Shown: one piece after another, positions 37,892 through 47,440 of the stretch
Layout of the letters: the number at the start of each line of letters is the position of its first letter
Numbering within the stretch: position 1 is the first letter of the stretch
Origin: JALOKP01 sp963800865
GTDB lineage: Bacteria > Acidobacteriota > Polarisedimenticolia > J045
Assembly: GCA_963800865.1 (NCBI GenBank)
Contig: CAWDCL010000004.1
Coordinates: 1,178,001 to 1,242,000, forward strand
Direction: 5' to 3'
DNA: 64,000 nt
Notes under the pieces: model-generated
What the model was told of the DNA's origin: nothing
Databases searched by the model: none
Seen by the model: only the letters and a program-made list of their open reading frames with translations
Made by a program: the position numbers and the translations under genes

Positions 37892-39867
37892 CGGTCCCGC
37901 GCTGGGACGAGTTCTCCTGGCCGTGGCAGGCGGAGACGATCCGCCTGCTCCCGGTGCTGCACAACCGGCTGGAGTGTGCGCGCGCGGTGCGCGCCCACCT
38001 CGACGCCTTCGACCCGGACTGCGTGGTGCTCGAGCTCCCGCGCGCGCTCGCCGACCCCTGGCGGCGCGCGGTTGCGGCCCTGCCCGTGCTGCAGGCGATC
38101 CGGCTCGAGGCGGCCGGTCTCGTCTCGTGGCTGATTCCCGAGCCCTGCGACGCAGCGGTCGAAGCGACGCGCTGGGCCGTCGCGCGCGGCCGCGAGTGGG
38201 TCTGCGGCGACCTCGCCGTGCCGCGCTACGGGGCCCACGCTGACCTGCTCCCCGATGTCGCCGTCCTGCCGGTCATCGGGTACCGGGCCTACGTCGAGCG
38301 CCTGCTCGGGCGCGCCCCCTTCCGGCGCGACGCGGCCGACGAGGCGCGCGAGCGCGCGCTCGCGGCGGCGGCGGCGCAGGCCGCCCGCGGAGGGCGACGG
38401 GTCGCGGTCGTGCTGGGGCTCGCGCACCTCGCGGGGGTGGCGGCGGCGCTGGCGCGCGGCGCTGTGGCGCCGCTGGCGCGGCCGGTCCCGCTGGTCGCGG
38501 GCCTCATGCCGCTCGACCCCGACAGCCTGGTCGAGGTGCTCGGCGAGCCGCCGTTCGTCCAGCTCGCCTGGGAGCGCGCGCGCGCCGGCGCGGAGCCGGC
38601 GGTCTTCCCGCTTCCCGGCCGCCCGCGCGAGGCCGGCACGCTGCTCCGCTTCCCCGGCGCGGGAAACGGTCCGCGCGTCGATCCCGGCGCCGATCCCGAC
38701 ACCCCGCGCCCCGACCCGGAGCTCGACGAAGAGCGCGCTGCAGGCGTCCGCGGCGAGGACCTGCTGGCGCGCCCTCGCCTGTTCTATCGCCTCGTCCAGC
38801 AGGCCGCCCGCCACGCCTGCGAGCTGGGGGGCGACGAGCCGTCGCCCGCCGAGCGGCGCGTGCTCCACACCTTCGCGCGCAACCTCGCGCTGCTCGAGGG
38901 GCGGCTCTGCCCGGACCTCTACGAGCTGGTCGTCGCGGCCCGCGGCGCGGTGGACGACCGCTTCGCGCGCGATCTCCTCGCGCTCGCCGCCGCCTGGCCC
39001 TGGGCCGACGCGGCGGCGGGAGGCGTTCGGCTGTCGGCCCAGGACCTCGGGCGCAGCGCGCGGCTCGTGACGCTGCGCCCCCGGATCGATCGGCTGGCGC
39101 GGCGGCCGAGCCTGCGCGACGCGCTGCGCGAAGCGGTTCACGGGGGCGAGGGGGCGGGGATCTGCTCCTTCCCGCCGGAGGACGTGATCGTCGAGGCGCT
39201 CGGCGCGGACCTGCGCGAGCGCGGCGCGGCGCGCGACGCGCGGGCCGGCGTCCAGGTCGTGCCCTTCGTCGCCAGCCTGCTCGACGGGCTCGACGCGCGC
39301 GAGACGCTGCGCCGCCGCGTCACCGAGACGCGACCCTACGTGCGCGAGGAGGTGACGTCGAAAGGCGAGGTCGGCGCGGTCGTCGTGATCTGGGACGACG
39401 AGGATCTGGCTCCCCGCGGCGGCGTCGCCCCCCGCTTCCCGTGGGCGGTCGCCTGGCACGGCGAGCACCAGAACGAGTCCGACATGGCGTTCTACGCGAC
39501 CGACCCTCAGCCCGGCGCGGTCGCCCCCGGCATCCACCGCGCGGAGTACGGCGGGTTCATGCTGACCTGGCCGCCGCTGCGGCTCGGCGACATCTGGAAC
39601 GACCCGGCCTATCGCTTCTGCCGCGGCAAGGCGGAGCGGCTGCTGGTCGCGGCCCTCGACTACTCGGAGAAGCCGCTGGTCGTCTACGTCGCGCCGCGCG
39701 CGCCGCGTCCCGAGGTGCTTGCCCTGGCACGCCGGCTCTCGCGCCGGATCGTGCACCTGCGGCCGGGGATGCTCTCGCACGACCGGCTGCGCCGGCTCCG
39801 GACCTTCCACGTCCTCGCCGGCCGCCACCTGCGGCCGCTGGCCCAGTGGGTCGTGCCGCCGTCGTGA
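37888..39867 (+). CDS. MoxR-associated protein of unknown function (TraB/DUF5682-like N-terminus)
   Basis: 659 aa, GTG start inside the MoxR stop, so translationally coupled. The N-terminal 200 residues begin with ETIRLLPVLHNRLECARAVR and FDPDCVVLELPRA, and include a RVAVVLGLAHLAGVAAAL strand-helix. These recall TraB/ChaN-type and DUF5682 domains found with MoxR ATPases. An acidic, Pro-rich linker (about 265-290) and a helical middle follow. The C-terminal 200 residues (about 455-659) have VGAVVVIWDDED, WAVAWHGEHQNESDMAFYA and EKPLVVYVAPRAPRPEV, which I do not recognise. It lacks a signal peptide or membrane segment. Family assignment is tentative. Confidence 0.55.
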   Translation: MTVPRWDEFSWPWQAETIRLLPVLHNRLECARAVRAHLDAFDPDCVVLELPRALADPWRRAVAALPVLQAIRLEAAGLVSWLIPEPCDAAVEATRWAVARGREWVCGDLAVPRYGAHADLLPDVAVLPVIGYRAYVERLLGRAPFRRDAADEARERALAAAAAQAARGGRRVAVVLGLAHLAGVAAALARGAVAPLARPVPLVAGLMPLDPDSLVEVLGEPPFVQLAWERARAGAEPAVFPLPGRPREAGTLLRFPGAGNGPRVDPGADPDTPRPDPELDEERAAGVRGEDLLARPRLFYRLVQQAARHACELGGDEPSPAERRVLHTFARNLALLEGRLCPDLYELVVAARGAVDDRFARDLLALAAAWPWADAAAGGVRLSAQDLGRSARLVTLRPRIDRLARRPSLRDALREAVHGGEGAGICSFPPEDVIVEALGADLRERGAARDARAGVQVVPFVASLLDGLDARETLRRRVTETRPYVREEVTSKGEVGAVVVIWDDEDLAPRGGVAPRFPWAVAWHGEHQNESDMAFYATDPQPGAVAPGIHRAEYGGFMLTWPPLRLGDIWNDPAYRFCRGKAERLLVAALDYSEKPLVVYVAPRAPRPEVLALARRLSRRIVHLRPGMLSHDRLRRLRTFHVLAGRHLRPLAQWVVPPS

Positions 39868-39950
39868 GGCGCGCCGCGGACCCCTGCGCTTTCGACCTCC
39901 CGCCGGGATCGAAGTACCCTCTCGGGCGACATCGCCCTCCCGGGAGACCC

Positions 39951-42584
39951 GTGCACCGACTCCGTTCGCTCGCCCGCCCGGCCGCGGTGGCCCTCCTGAC
40001 GCTCGGCGCGGCCGCCTCCCTCGCCGTCGCCGGGGCCGCACCGCGCTCGTTCCGCGAGGCCGCGCTGGCCTCGCTCTCCGCGGTGCCGCGCTGGACCGCA
40101 CCCGCGATCGACGTCGCGCGGCTGCGGGACGAGGACGCCGCGGCCCGCGCGGCGGGCCTCAAGGACCGCCCCCCGCGCGTCGGGTTCCCGATGAAGGCCG
40201 CGCTGCGCCCGTCGCGCGCCGGCGCGTGGGAGGAACTGTCCGACGGCAGCCGCGTCTGGCGGCTGCGCGTCGCGAGCCCCGGCGCGCTCTGGATCGTGCT
40301 CGGGTTCGGCGCCTTCCGTCCGGCAGCCGGGGCGGAGCTCTGGATCTACACGCCCGACCGCGCGCGGATCCTCGGCCCCTTCACGAGCGCCGACGAGCGC
40401 GACCACGGGCGCCTCTGGCTGCCGCCCGTCGAGGGGGACGAGCTGGTCGTCGAGCTGGATTGGCCGGCGGCGGCGCAGGCCGCCGAGCCGATGGTCGTGC
40501 TCGGCACGCTCTCGCACGGCTACGAGCCGTGGGGCGGACTCGGACGGGCCGGCAAGGCCGGCGAGCCGGATGCCGCCGGGGCCTGCAACATCGACGTCAA
40601 CTGCCCGGCCGGCGCGGCCTGGCAGGACGAGAAGCGCGGGGTCGTCCACCTGCTCTCCGGCGGCAGCGGCTACTGCACGGGGTCGCTGATCGCGACCACC
40701 GCGCAGGACTGCCGGAACTTCGTCCTCACCGCCGCGCACTGCCTCAACACCGCGGGCGAGGCGAGCTCGACGACCTACCAGTTCAACTACGAGCGCCCGG
40801 CCTGCGGCGCGGGCACGGCGCCGACCGGCCAGACCGTCACCGGCTCGACGCTGCGCGCGACCTGGAGCACGTCCGACTTCAGCCTGGTCGAGCTCAACCA
40901 GCCGGTCCCCGAGGCGTACAACGCGTACTACAACGGGTGGACGCGCTCCACCGCGCCGGCGGCGCAGGCGTGGGGGATCCACCACCCCGACGGCGACGTG
41001 AAGAAGATCTCGCACTCGCCCAGCCCCCTGATCGACGGCACCTCGTACGGCCCCGATCACTGGCGCGTCCTCTGGCCGGCGGACCACAGCGAAGGGGTGA
41101 CGGAAGGCGGATCGTCCGGCTCGCCGCTCTTCGACCCGTTCAGCCGGATCGTCGGACAGCTCCACGGCGGCGGTTCCAGCTGCGGGGCTTCGCCGTCGCA
41201 GATGTGGGACGAGTACGGGAAGTTCGACCTGTCGTGGACCGGCGGTGGAGCGTCGTCGTCGCGCCTGTCCGGCTGGCTCGACCCGTCCGGCACCGGCGCC
41301 GTGGTCCAGGATGGCCTGGACGACGACTTCTGCCGCGTCCCGCGGCCGCGGCTCGAGTACGCGTCGAGTCTCGTCGACGACCCCGCCGGCAACGCCGACG
41401 GCGTGGCCGACCCGGGCGAGACCTTCGCGCTGAAGGTGACCCAGCGCAACGCGGGCACGCTCGGCGCCACCGCCGTCTCGGGAACGCTCTCCACGGTCAC
41501 CCCGTTCGTCGCGCTGCCCGACAACGCCGCGCTGTGGCCCGACATCCCGGCCGGACAGCTGCGCGAATCGTCGTCGCCGCACTTCACGGTGCGACTCGAC
41601 GCCGCGATCGTCTGCGGGACGAAGATCGCGTTCCGCCTCGACACCGTCGCCCGGGAGGCCCCGGGTTCCTGGAACTCGGACTTCACGGTGACGGTCGGCG
41701 CACCGGCCGTGAATGGCCTCTTCTCCGACGACGTGGAGGCCGGGACGGGCGGGTGGACGACGCAGACGCTGGGCGGGAACGCCGCGTACGCGATCGCGAC
41801 CAGCTCCTCGCACAGCCCGTCGCACGCCTGGTTCGTCAACGATCCCGGGGGGCGGTCCGAGGCGCTGCTGCTGATGCAGCCGCTGGGCGCGCTGCCCGCC
41901 GCGGCCCGCCTCCGGTTCTGGCACCGCTACGACACCGAGGCCGACTACGACGGCGGGGTGCTCGAGTACAGCGCGGACGGCGGGCCGTGGACCGACGCCG
42001 GGTCGCTGATCACCTCCGGCGGCTACCTGGCGAGCATCAGCTCCGGCGCCGCTTCCGCTCTGGCGGGGCGAAACGCCTGGAGCGGCCTGTCGGCCGGATG
42101 GGGCGAGGTGGTCGCCGACCTGGCCGTCCTGGCCGGCCGGTCGGTCCAGTTCCGCTGGCGCTTCGCGGCCGACACCTCGGTCTCGGGCCAGGGCTGGTGG
42201 ATCGACGACGTCGTGGTCGACGCCACGAGCTGGACCTGCCATCCCACGGCGGGGGCCGTTCCCGGCGAGGCCTCCGACCCCCGGGGAGCCGGCGCGCCCT
42301 TCACGATCCGGCGCCTGGCCGGGGGCTACCGCCTCGACTGGTCGGTCCCCCCGTCGGGTGCCTCACCGGCCTCCTACCGGCTCTACCGCACCCCGCTCGG
42401 GGCGCCCGTCTCGGCCGCCTGCGAGGCCGACCTCGGCACGGGAACGGGTGCCCAGCTGGCGGCCCTCACGTCCCAGCAGGGGTTCCTCGTCGTCGCCCGC
42501 AACGGAGCGGGCGAGGGGTCCTACGGGCGAAGCAGCGCGGGGATCGAGCGGCTGCCCGCCGCCCCCGGGGCCGCCTGCCCGTAA
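39951..42584 (+). CDS. Secreted lysyl-endopeptidase-like serine protease with C-terminal adhesive domains
   Basis: An 877-aa exported protease. A signal peptide (about 1-31) is followed by a propeptide and N-terminal beta region (to about 210). The chymotrypsin-fold domain has the triad in VLTAAHCLN (His about 261), TSDFSLVELNQ (Asp) and EGGSSGSPLFD (Ser about 387), with Cys pairs as in Achromobacter lysyl endopeptidase. A beta domain (about 460-580) and a jelly-roll domain starting FSDDVEAGTGGWTT (about 590-760, ending QGWWIDDVVVD) follow. A fibronectin-like C-terminus completes it. The GTG at 39951 follows GGGAG, with TACCCT at 39915-39920. The likely role is extracellular protein digestion. 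Confidence 0.88.
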   Translation: MHRLRSLARPAAVALLTLGAAASLAVAGAAPRSFREAALASLSAVPRWTAPAIDVARLRDEDAAARAAGLKDRPPRVGFPMKAALRPSRAGAWEELSDGSRVWRLRVASPGALWIVLGFGAFRPAAGAELWIYTPDRARILGPFTSADERDHGRLWLPPVEGDELVVELDWPAAAQAAEPMVVLGTLSHGYEPWGGLGRAGKAGEPDAAGACNIDVNCPAGAAWQDEKRGVVHLLSGGSGYCTGSLIATTAQDCRNFVLTAAHCLNTAGEASSTTYQFNYERPACGAGTAPTGQTVTGSTLRATWSTSDFSLVELNQPVPEAYNAYYNGWTRSTAPAAQAWGIHHPDGDVKKISHSPSPLIDGTSYGPDHWRVLWPADHSEGVTEGGSSGSPLFDPFSRIVGQLHGGGSSCGASPSQMWDEYGKFDLSWTGGGASSSRLSGWLDPSGTGAVVQDGLDDDFCRVPRPRLEYASSLVDDPAGNADGVADPGETFALKVTQRNAGTLGATAVSGTLSTVTPFVALPDNAALWPDIPAGQLRESSSPHFTVRLDAAIVCGTKIAFRLDTVAREAPGSWNSDFTVTVGAPAVNGLFSDDVEAGTGGWTTQTLGGNAAYAIATSSSHSPSHAWFVNDPGGRSEALLLMQPLGALPAAARLRFWHRYDTEADYDGGVLEYSADGGPWTDAGSLITSGGYLASISSGAASALAGRNAWSGLSAGWGEVVADLAVLAGRSVQFRWRFAADTSVSGQGWWIDDVVVDATSWTCHPTAGAVPGEASDPRGAGAPFTIRRLAGGYRLDWSVPPSGASPASYRLYRTPLGAPVSAACEADLGTGTGAQLAALTSQQGFLVVARNGAGEGSYGRSSAGIERLPAAPGAACP

Positions 42585-42782
42585 CCCGCCGCCGCCTTCA
42601 GGGACCGGCTCTGCGGCGGTCCAAAGCTCCGCCGGGCAACGGGTTGGCGCGGCCCGGCGGCGCCTTGACGGGCGGATATCGCCGAACCAGATTGAACCTG
42701 TGGGACGTTGTCTCCGGCCGTCCCGGCCGGCGTCGGCGTGCACCGGGAAAGCCGAGCGGCCGACGCGCCGCGAGGGCGGTGG
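42585..42782. other. Intergenic region with candidate promoter TTGACG - 17 bp - CAGATT
   Basis: About 200 bp between the protease gene and the helical-repeat gene. TTGACG (42665-42670) and CAGATT (42688-42693) are 17 bp apart and could drive the 42783 gene. GC-rich inverted segments near 42625-42660 are not followed by a U-tract, so no terminator is called. Confidence 0.4.
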
Positions 42783-44946
42783 ATGACGGATCGGATCCGC
42801 GAAGAGGACGTCCGCGAAGCGTTGTGGGAGCTCGGGCGGTACCTCTCCGACGAGTTGGCCCCGCTGATGGCGGCCGACTCGATCCGCACGCTCATGGCCT
42901 GCCCGCCCCAGTTGGCCGGGAAGGCGATCTACGACTGGGCGTCCTCGCAGAATCGCGGCGTTCACCAGCAGCTCAGCTTCTCCGACTGCGCGTTCCACTC
43001 GCTCAAGAAGGTCCGCCACATCGGCGAGCTCGACCTGGTGCCGCGCCCCGCGATCGAGGAGTTCATCGGGCAGCTCGCGCAGCTGCTGCTCGAGCATTGC
43101 CCGGCGGGCGAGCGCGAGCGGTTCGCGGAGTCGCTCGGGCACCTCGGCGACGGCGAGTCGTCGCTCGCTTCCACGGTTCACTTCCTCCATCGCCCACCCG
43201 GCTCCGCCGGGAGCCACCCGACGGGCCCGGTCCGGGTCGCCGATGCGCCCGGACAGGCGCCCGTTCCGCCCGGCCACGTGGTCGTGGCCGTTCCGGCAGG
43301 CACGGTGCCGGTCGTCGCACCCGCCGGTTCGGCCGGGGTCGTCGCGACCGGAGCGCCTGGCACGGCCGCCGTGATGACCGTCCCTGCGCCCGCGAGGGAA
43401 CAGGACTACGCCCAGAACCTGGCGCGCATGGGCCTGATCATGGAGCGCCTCGAGCAGCAGCTGCGGCGCGTGGAGAACACCGCATCGGTCGGCGGCTCGT
43501 CGGCCGAGGGCCTGTCCCAGCTCGTCGCGGCTGCGGCCATGTCGGCGCGCTCCTCGGGCGAGTTGTCGGCGCAGCTGAGGAAGATCGGACAGCTGGGGAT
43601 CCAGGCCCCGGTGGGCGAGCTGCTGAAGGCGATCGGCCAGCAGATGCCGGGCTGGGTGCTCAAGTCGGCCGACGGCCGCGACGCGGTCGAACTGCCCAAG
43701 AACAAGACGATGGATGCGATGCGGCGCCTGGTCGAGGTCGACGACAACGAGCAGGAGACGGCCAAACGCTTCCACGAGCTGCTCGTCGCCGCCGCGGAGC
43801 GGTTCAACGAGGGAGCGCTCGCCCAGTGCGCGTCGATCCTGGCGGTCGGGCGCGAGATCATCGAGGACCGGCGGATCGCGCCGGCCCCGCTGGCGACGAT
43901 TCTCGACCGCGCGGCCCGCGCCTTCTCCGAGGAGAAGCTGGCGCACGTCGCAGCGAACACCGAGAACCACCCGCTGCTGCGCGAAGTGCTCGAGTTCTTC
44001 CCGGTCCTGAGTCCCGAGCGGCTGCTCTCCGAGCTGCAGGAGGAGCCGAAGCGCGACCGCCGGCAGGTGCTGCTCGGCATCCTGCGGGCCCACGGCAGCG
44101 CGGCGCGCGCGGCGGTGCTGAGCCATCTCGACCTCGTGGCCTCGCGCAGCCTGCCTGACGAGCAGGGGTACTTCCGCCGCAACCTCGTGTTCCTGTTGCG
44201 GCGCCTGCCGCGCGCGGCCGACGAGAGCCCGGACCGGGAGATCGACCACTTCATCGCGCTCTCTGCCCTCAACAACCCGCTGATGGTCATGAAGGAGTCG
44301 ATCGGCGCGCTGGGCAGCGTGCGCGACGCTCGCGCCGAACGAGCCCTCGGGGTCCTGCTCGACCAGGTGGAGAACGCCCTGATCAAGGCCGTCTACCGCG
44401 CGCCGTATCCCGAGAGCGAGATGCGCGGGCTGCTCGATCGGGTGGTGGCCGCGCTGGCTTCGCAGGAGACCCGGAGCGCCGCGCGGATCGTCGTCAACCA
44501 CGCCTTCCGCGAGGAGCCGAAGCTCGGGCACGCGATCGGTCGCCTCGCGGCGCTGGCGCGGATCGACTTCTCCGACGATCGAGAGCTGGTCGAGACGCTC
44601 GTCGGGGCGCTCGAGAACGAACTGCCGCGCAAGCTGCTGAAGTTCGTCATCAAGCCACGCGTCGAGCGCATCAACGCGCTGATCCAGGCGCTCGCCGGAA
44701 CCGCCGCCCCGCAGGCGCGCGAGGCGCTGGCCAACGTCGCACGGAGCTTCCCCCAGGAGGAGTACGGTCGCGCCGCGGCCAAGGCTGCTGGCGGCGCCCG
44801 CCCCTGGAACGGCCCCCGCCCCGGCGGGCGATCCGGCCCTGCGGGCCGGATCCCTGCCGCCGGGAGGCGCCGGCGCGGCCACGACCACGGGGCCCATGGC
44901 GGCCAGCACGACGCCGGCCGCGACGGCGACGCCGCCGCGGCGATGA
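42783..44946 (+). CDS. Large helical-repeat (HEAT-like) protein, frame-broken near 44784
   Basis: About 720 aa after correction. The N-terminus (MTDRIREEDVREALWELGRY) is helical. A Val/Ala/Pro-rich linker (about 145-210) is followed by a long array of helical pairs such as LGHAIGRLAALARIDFSDDRELVETLVGALENELPRKLLK. It resembles the HEAT-like proteins that precede PATAN (DUF4388) genes in Acidobacteria and Myxococcales. Removing one base near 44784 continues the frame as KLLAAPAPGTAPAPAGDPALR, a Pro/Ala-rich tail ending at TGA 44944-44946. That stop overlaps the ATG of the PATAN gene. Read uncorrected, the two genes look fused. Confidence 0.6.
44830..44852. repeat. Perfect 10-bp palindrome in a Pro/Ala-rich coding tail
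   Basis: GATCCGGCCC and GGGCCGGATC flank a TGC loop. The GGCCGG core also occurs in the rsmI element. There is no U-tract and the hairpin lies within coding sequence, so it is not a terminator. Confidence 0.45.
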
Positions 44947-45491
44947 GCGGCGACATCGACCTCTTCGGCCTGCCTAACCTCCTGCAATCGCTGTCCTCCA
45001 CGCAGGTCACCGGGACCCTCGCGCTGCGCGACCGGGAGGGGAGCCCCCTCGGTGCCCTGCGCCTCGAGACGGGGCGCGTGGTGGCGGCCGCGGCGGGGCG
45101 GATGCGCGGGGAGGCGGCGGTCTACCAGCTGCTCGAGCTGCCCGTGCCGGGCCGCTTCGCCTTCACCGCCCAGGGCGACGACGCGGCGGCGGGCGACCCC
45201 GAGCCGGAGCCGCTCGACGCGATCGCGCTCCTGATGGAAGGGGTCCGGCGGCACGACGAGTTCCGGCTGGCGCGCACCGTCGTTCCCGATGAAACCCGGC
45301 TCGAGCCGGCGGGGACGAAGCCGACCGTGCCCGAGTCCGAGGGAGACGTCGCGTTCCTCAAGCGGCTCTGGGCGCTGGCCGTCGCCGGCGAGACCGCCGC
45401 GGCCTGCGAGGCCGCCTTCCCGTACGACTCCTACCGCACGCGCTGTGTCCTGGCGCACTGGGTCGAGACGAAAGCCCTCCGTCCGCGCTAA
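44943..45491 (+). CDS. PATAN (DUF4388) domain protein
   Basis: A 182-aa protein starting MSGDIDLFGLPNLLQSLSS, followed by TGTLALRDREGSPLGALRLETGRVVAAAAGRMRGEAAVYQLL, the standard PATAN pattern. PATAN domains are protein-protein interaction modules found on two-component and motility regulators (PatA, and response regulators of Deltaproteobacteria). Here it is a stand-alone protein with a charged C-terminal extension (about 110-182). ATGA overlap with the helical-repeat gene suggests the two proteins work together. Confidence 0.8.
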   Translation: MSGDIDLFGLPNLLQSLSSTQVTGTLALRDREGSPLGALRLETGRVVAAAAGRMRGEAAVYQLLELPVPGRFAFTAQGDDAAAGDPEPEPLDAIALLMEGVRRHDEFRLARTVVPDETRLEPAGTKPTVPESEGDVAFLKRLWALAVAGETAAACEAAFPYDSYRTRCVLAHWVETKALRPR

Positions 45492-45494
45492 TCT
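45489..45494 (+). promoter_or_regulatory. -10 box TAATCT for the beta-CASP nuclease gene
   Basis: TAATCT lies 7 nt before the ATG at 45502 and overlaps the stop region of the PATAN gene (TAA at 45489-45491). It suggests a separate leaderless transcript. Confidence 0.5.
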
Positions 45495-45501
45495 GCGCGG
45501 C

Positions 45502-46914
45502 ATGATCCGCATCGAATCGTGGGGCGCGGCCGGCGAGGTGACCGGCAGCAAGCACATCCTGGACACCGGCCGGAACCGGATCCTCGTCGACTGCGGGATG
45601 TTCCAGGGCCGCCGCGAGGAGTCCCGCCGGAAGAACGAGACGTTCGGGTTCGACCCGCGGGGCCTCACCGCGAGCCTCTCGACCCACGGCCACCTCGACC
45701 ACTGCGGCCTCTATCCCCGGCTGGTCCGCGACGGGTTCGACGGCTCCATCGTGGCCACCCCCGCGACGCGCGACGTGGCCGGCCTGGTCATGCTCGACGC
45801 GGCCAAGATCCAGGCCCAGGACGCCGCCTACCTGCGCAAGCGCCAGCGCAAGGACCCGCAGCCGTGGCGCACGGTCTACGAGCCGCTGTACGACGCGGCG
45901 GACGCACGGCGCGCCCTCGAGCGGTTCGTCACCGTTTCGTACCAGCGGCCGTTCGCGATCGCGCCCGGCGTGACGGTCACGCTCTTTGACGCCGGTCACA
46001 TCCTCGGCTCGGCCACCGCGCGGTTCGAGATCCGGGCCGGCGAGCGGGAGCTGGCGGTCGGGTTCACCGGCGACCTGGGGCGGAAGAACACGCCGATCCT
46101 GCGCGACCCCGAGCCGCTGCCCCCTGTCGACTGGCTGGTCTGCGAGAGCACCTACGGCGACCGCCTGCACGAAGAAGCCTGCAGCGGGGAAGAGCAGCTG
46201 GGCGCGATCGTGCGCGACACCGCGGGGCGCGGCGGCCGGTTGATCATCCCGTCCTTCGCGGTCGGCCGGACGCAGGAAGTGGTCTACCTGCTGCACTGCC
46301 TCCACCGCGACGGGAAGATCCCGCCGGTGCCGGTCTTCGTCGACAGCCCGATGGCGGTCTCGGCGACCGCGATCTTCCGCGCCCACCCCGAGTGCTTCGA
46401 CACCGAGACGGTCGAGGAGTTCCTCGACCACGGGGAGAGCCCGTTCGCGTTCGACCGCCTGCGCTACGTCACGCGGGTCGAGGACTCCAAGCGGATCAAC
46501 GACCTCCACGGTCCCTGCATCATCATCTCCTCGTCGGGGATGGCCGAGGCCGGACGCGTGCTCCACCATCTCTCGCAGGCCGTCGGCGACCCGCGCAACA
46601 CCGTCCTCTTCGTCGGCTTCCAGGGCGCCGCAACGCTCGGGAGACGGCTGGTGGACGGCGCGGAAGAGGTCAGGATCTTCGGCGAACCGCACCGCGTGCG
46701 CGCTGAGGTCCGGTCGCTGGGCTGCTTCTCCGCGCACGCCGACTACCGCGAGATCGGCGAGTGGGTCGGGCAGCTGGACCGCGGTCGCCTCAAGGGAGTC
46801 TTCCTGGTCCACGGCGAGCCCGGCGCGCAGGCCCACCTGGCCGATCACCTCCGGCAGGCCGGCGTTCCGCGGGTCGAGCTGCTGGCGCCGGGCCAGCCGG
46901 TCGTGCTCGACTAG
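45502..46914 (+). CDS. Metallo-beta-lactamase/beta-CASP RNase (CPSF-like)
   Basis: A 470-aa beta-CASP nuclease related to the cleavage/polyadenylation factor CPSF73 and bacterial YSH1/RNase homologues. The Zn motif STHGHLDHCGLYP is at about 60-72, with DAGHILGSA (about 162-170) and FTGDLG following. The beta-CASP domain has PSFAVGRTQEVVYLL, SPMAVSATAIF, IIISSSGMAEAGRVLHHL and CFSAHADYREI. It probably processes or degrades RNA. The C-terminal tail KGVFLVHGEPGAQAHLADHL is characteristic of the RMMBL region. Confidence 0.92.
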   Translation: MIRIESWGAAGEVTGSKHILDTGRNRILVDCGMFQGRREESRRKNETFGFDPRGLTASLSTHGHLDHCGLYPRLVRDGFDGSIVATPATRDVAGLVMLDAAKIQAQDAAYLRKRQRKDPQPWRTVYEPLYDAADARRALERFVTVSYQRPFAIAPGVTVTLFDAGHILGSATARFEIRAGERELAVGFTGDLGRKNTPILRDPEPLPPVDWLVCESTYGDRLHEEACSGEEQLGAIVRDTAGRGGRLIIPSFAVGRTQEVVYLLHCLHRDGKIPPVPVFVDSPMAVSATAIFRAHPECFDTETVEEFLDHGESPFAFDRLRYVTRVEDSKRINDLHGPCIIISSSGMAEAGRVLHHLSQAVGDPRNTVLFVGFQGAATLGRRLVDGAEEVRIFGEPHRVRAEVRSLGCFSAHADYREIGEWVGQLDRGRLKGVFLVHGEPGAQAHLADHLRQAGVPRVELLAPGQPVVLD

Positions 46915-46936
46915 AACGGAGAAGAGGAGCGTCAGC

Positions 46937-47428
46937 ATGGCCAGCGAAGTGGAACGGGAGATCGCGCGGCTCGTGGCCGGGCAGCGGTGGGGAGCCCTCG
47001 CCAGCCTGGAGCAGGACGGCGCGGGGGCGCCGCTCGCCTCGATGATCGCCTACGCGAACGGCCCCGCCCTGTCCCACCTGCTGTTCTTCGTCAGCGGGCT
47101 CGCCGCGCACACGGGCAACCTGCTCGCCGATCCGCGCGCCTCGCTCGCCGTCGGCGAACCCGACCGCGGCGAGGGCGACCCGCAGACGCTGCCGCGGGTC
47201 AGCCTCTCGGGACGGGCCGTGCCGATCGAGCGCGAGGACCCCGCGTTCGGCGAGGCCTGGGGGCGCTACGTGGCCCGCTTCCCGGACGCCGAGCCGCGGC
47301 TCGCGCTGGCCGACTTCGTGCTCTTCCGCTTCACTGTCGAAGACATCCGCTACGTCGGCGGCTTTGCACGCGCGGCGCGAATCTCGGCGGAGGAGTTGCA
47401 GGACGGGGCGCGGGAACTCGGGCTGTAG
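46937..47428 (+). CDS. PNPOx-like (HugZ-type) flavin/heme-binding protein
   Basis: A 163-aa split-barrel protein: VAGQRWGALASLEQDGAGAPLASMIAYAN, SGLAAHTGNLLADPRASLAVGEPD, LPRVSLSGRAVPI and RFTVEDIRYVGGFARAARIS. These match pyridoxamine-phosphate-oxidase-like proteins of the HugZ group, which bind FMN or heme. The last segment (YVGGFARA) is typical of HugZ. AGAGGAG precedes the ATG. The nuclease gene is 22 bp upstream on the same strand, so it may be cotranscribed. Convergent with the hybrid kinase gene. Confidence 0.85.
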   Translation: MASEVEREIARLVAGQRWGALASLEQDGAGAPLASMIAYANGPALSHLLFFVSGLAAHTGNLLADPRASLAVGEPDRGEGDPQTLPRVSLSGRAVPIEREDPAFGEAWGRYVARFPDAEPRLALADFVLFRFTVEDIRYVGGFARAARISAEELQDGARELGL

Positions 47429-47440
47429 CCGCGGGGCCGG

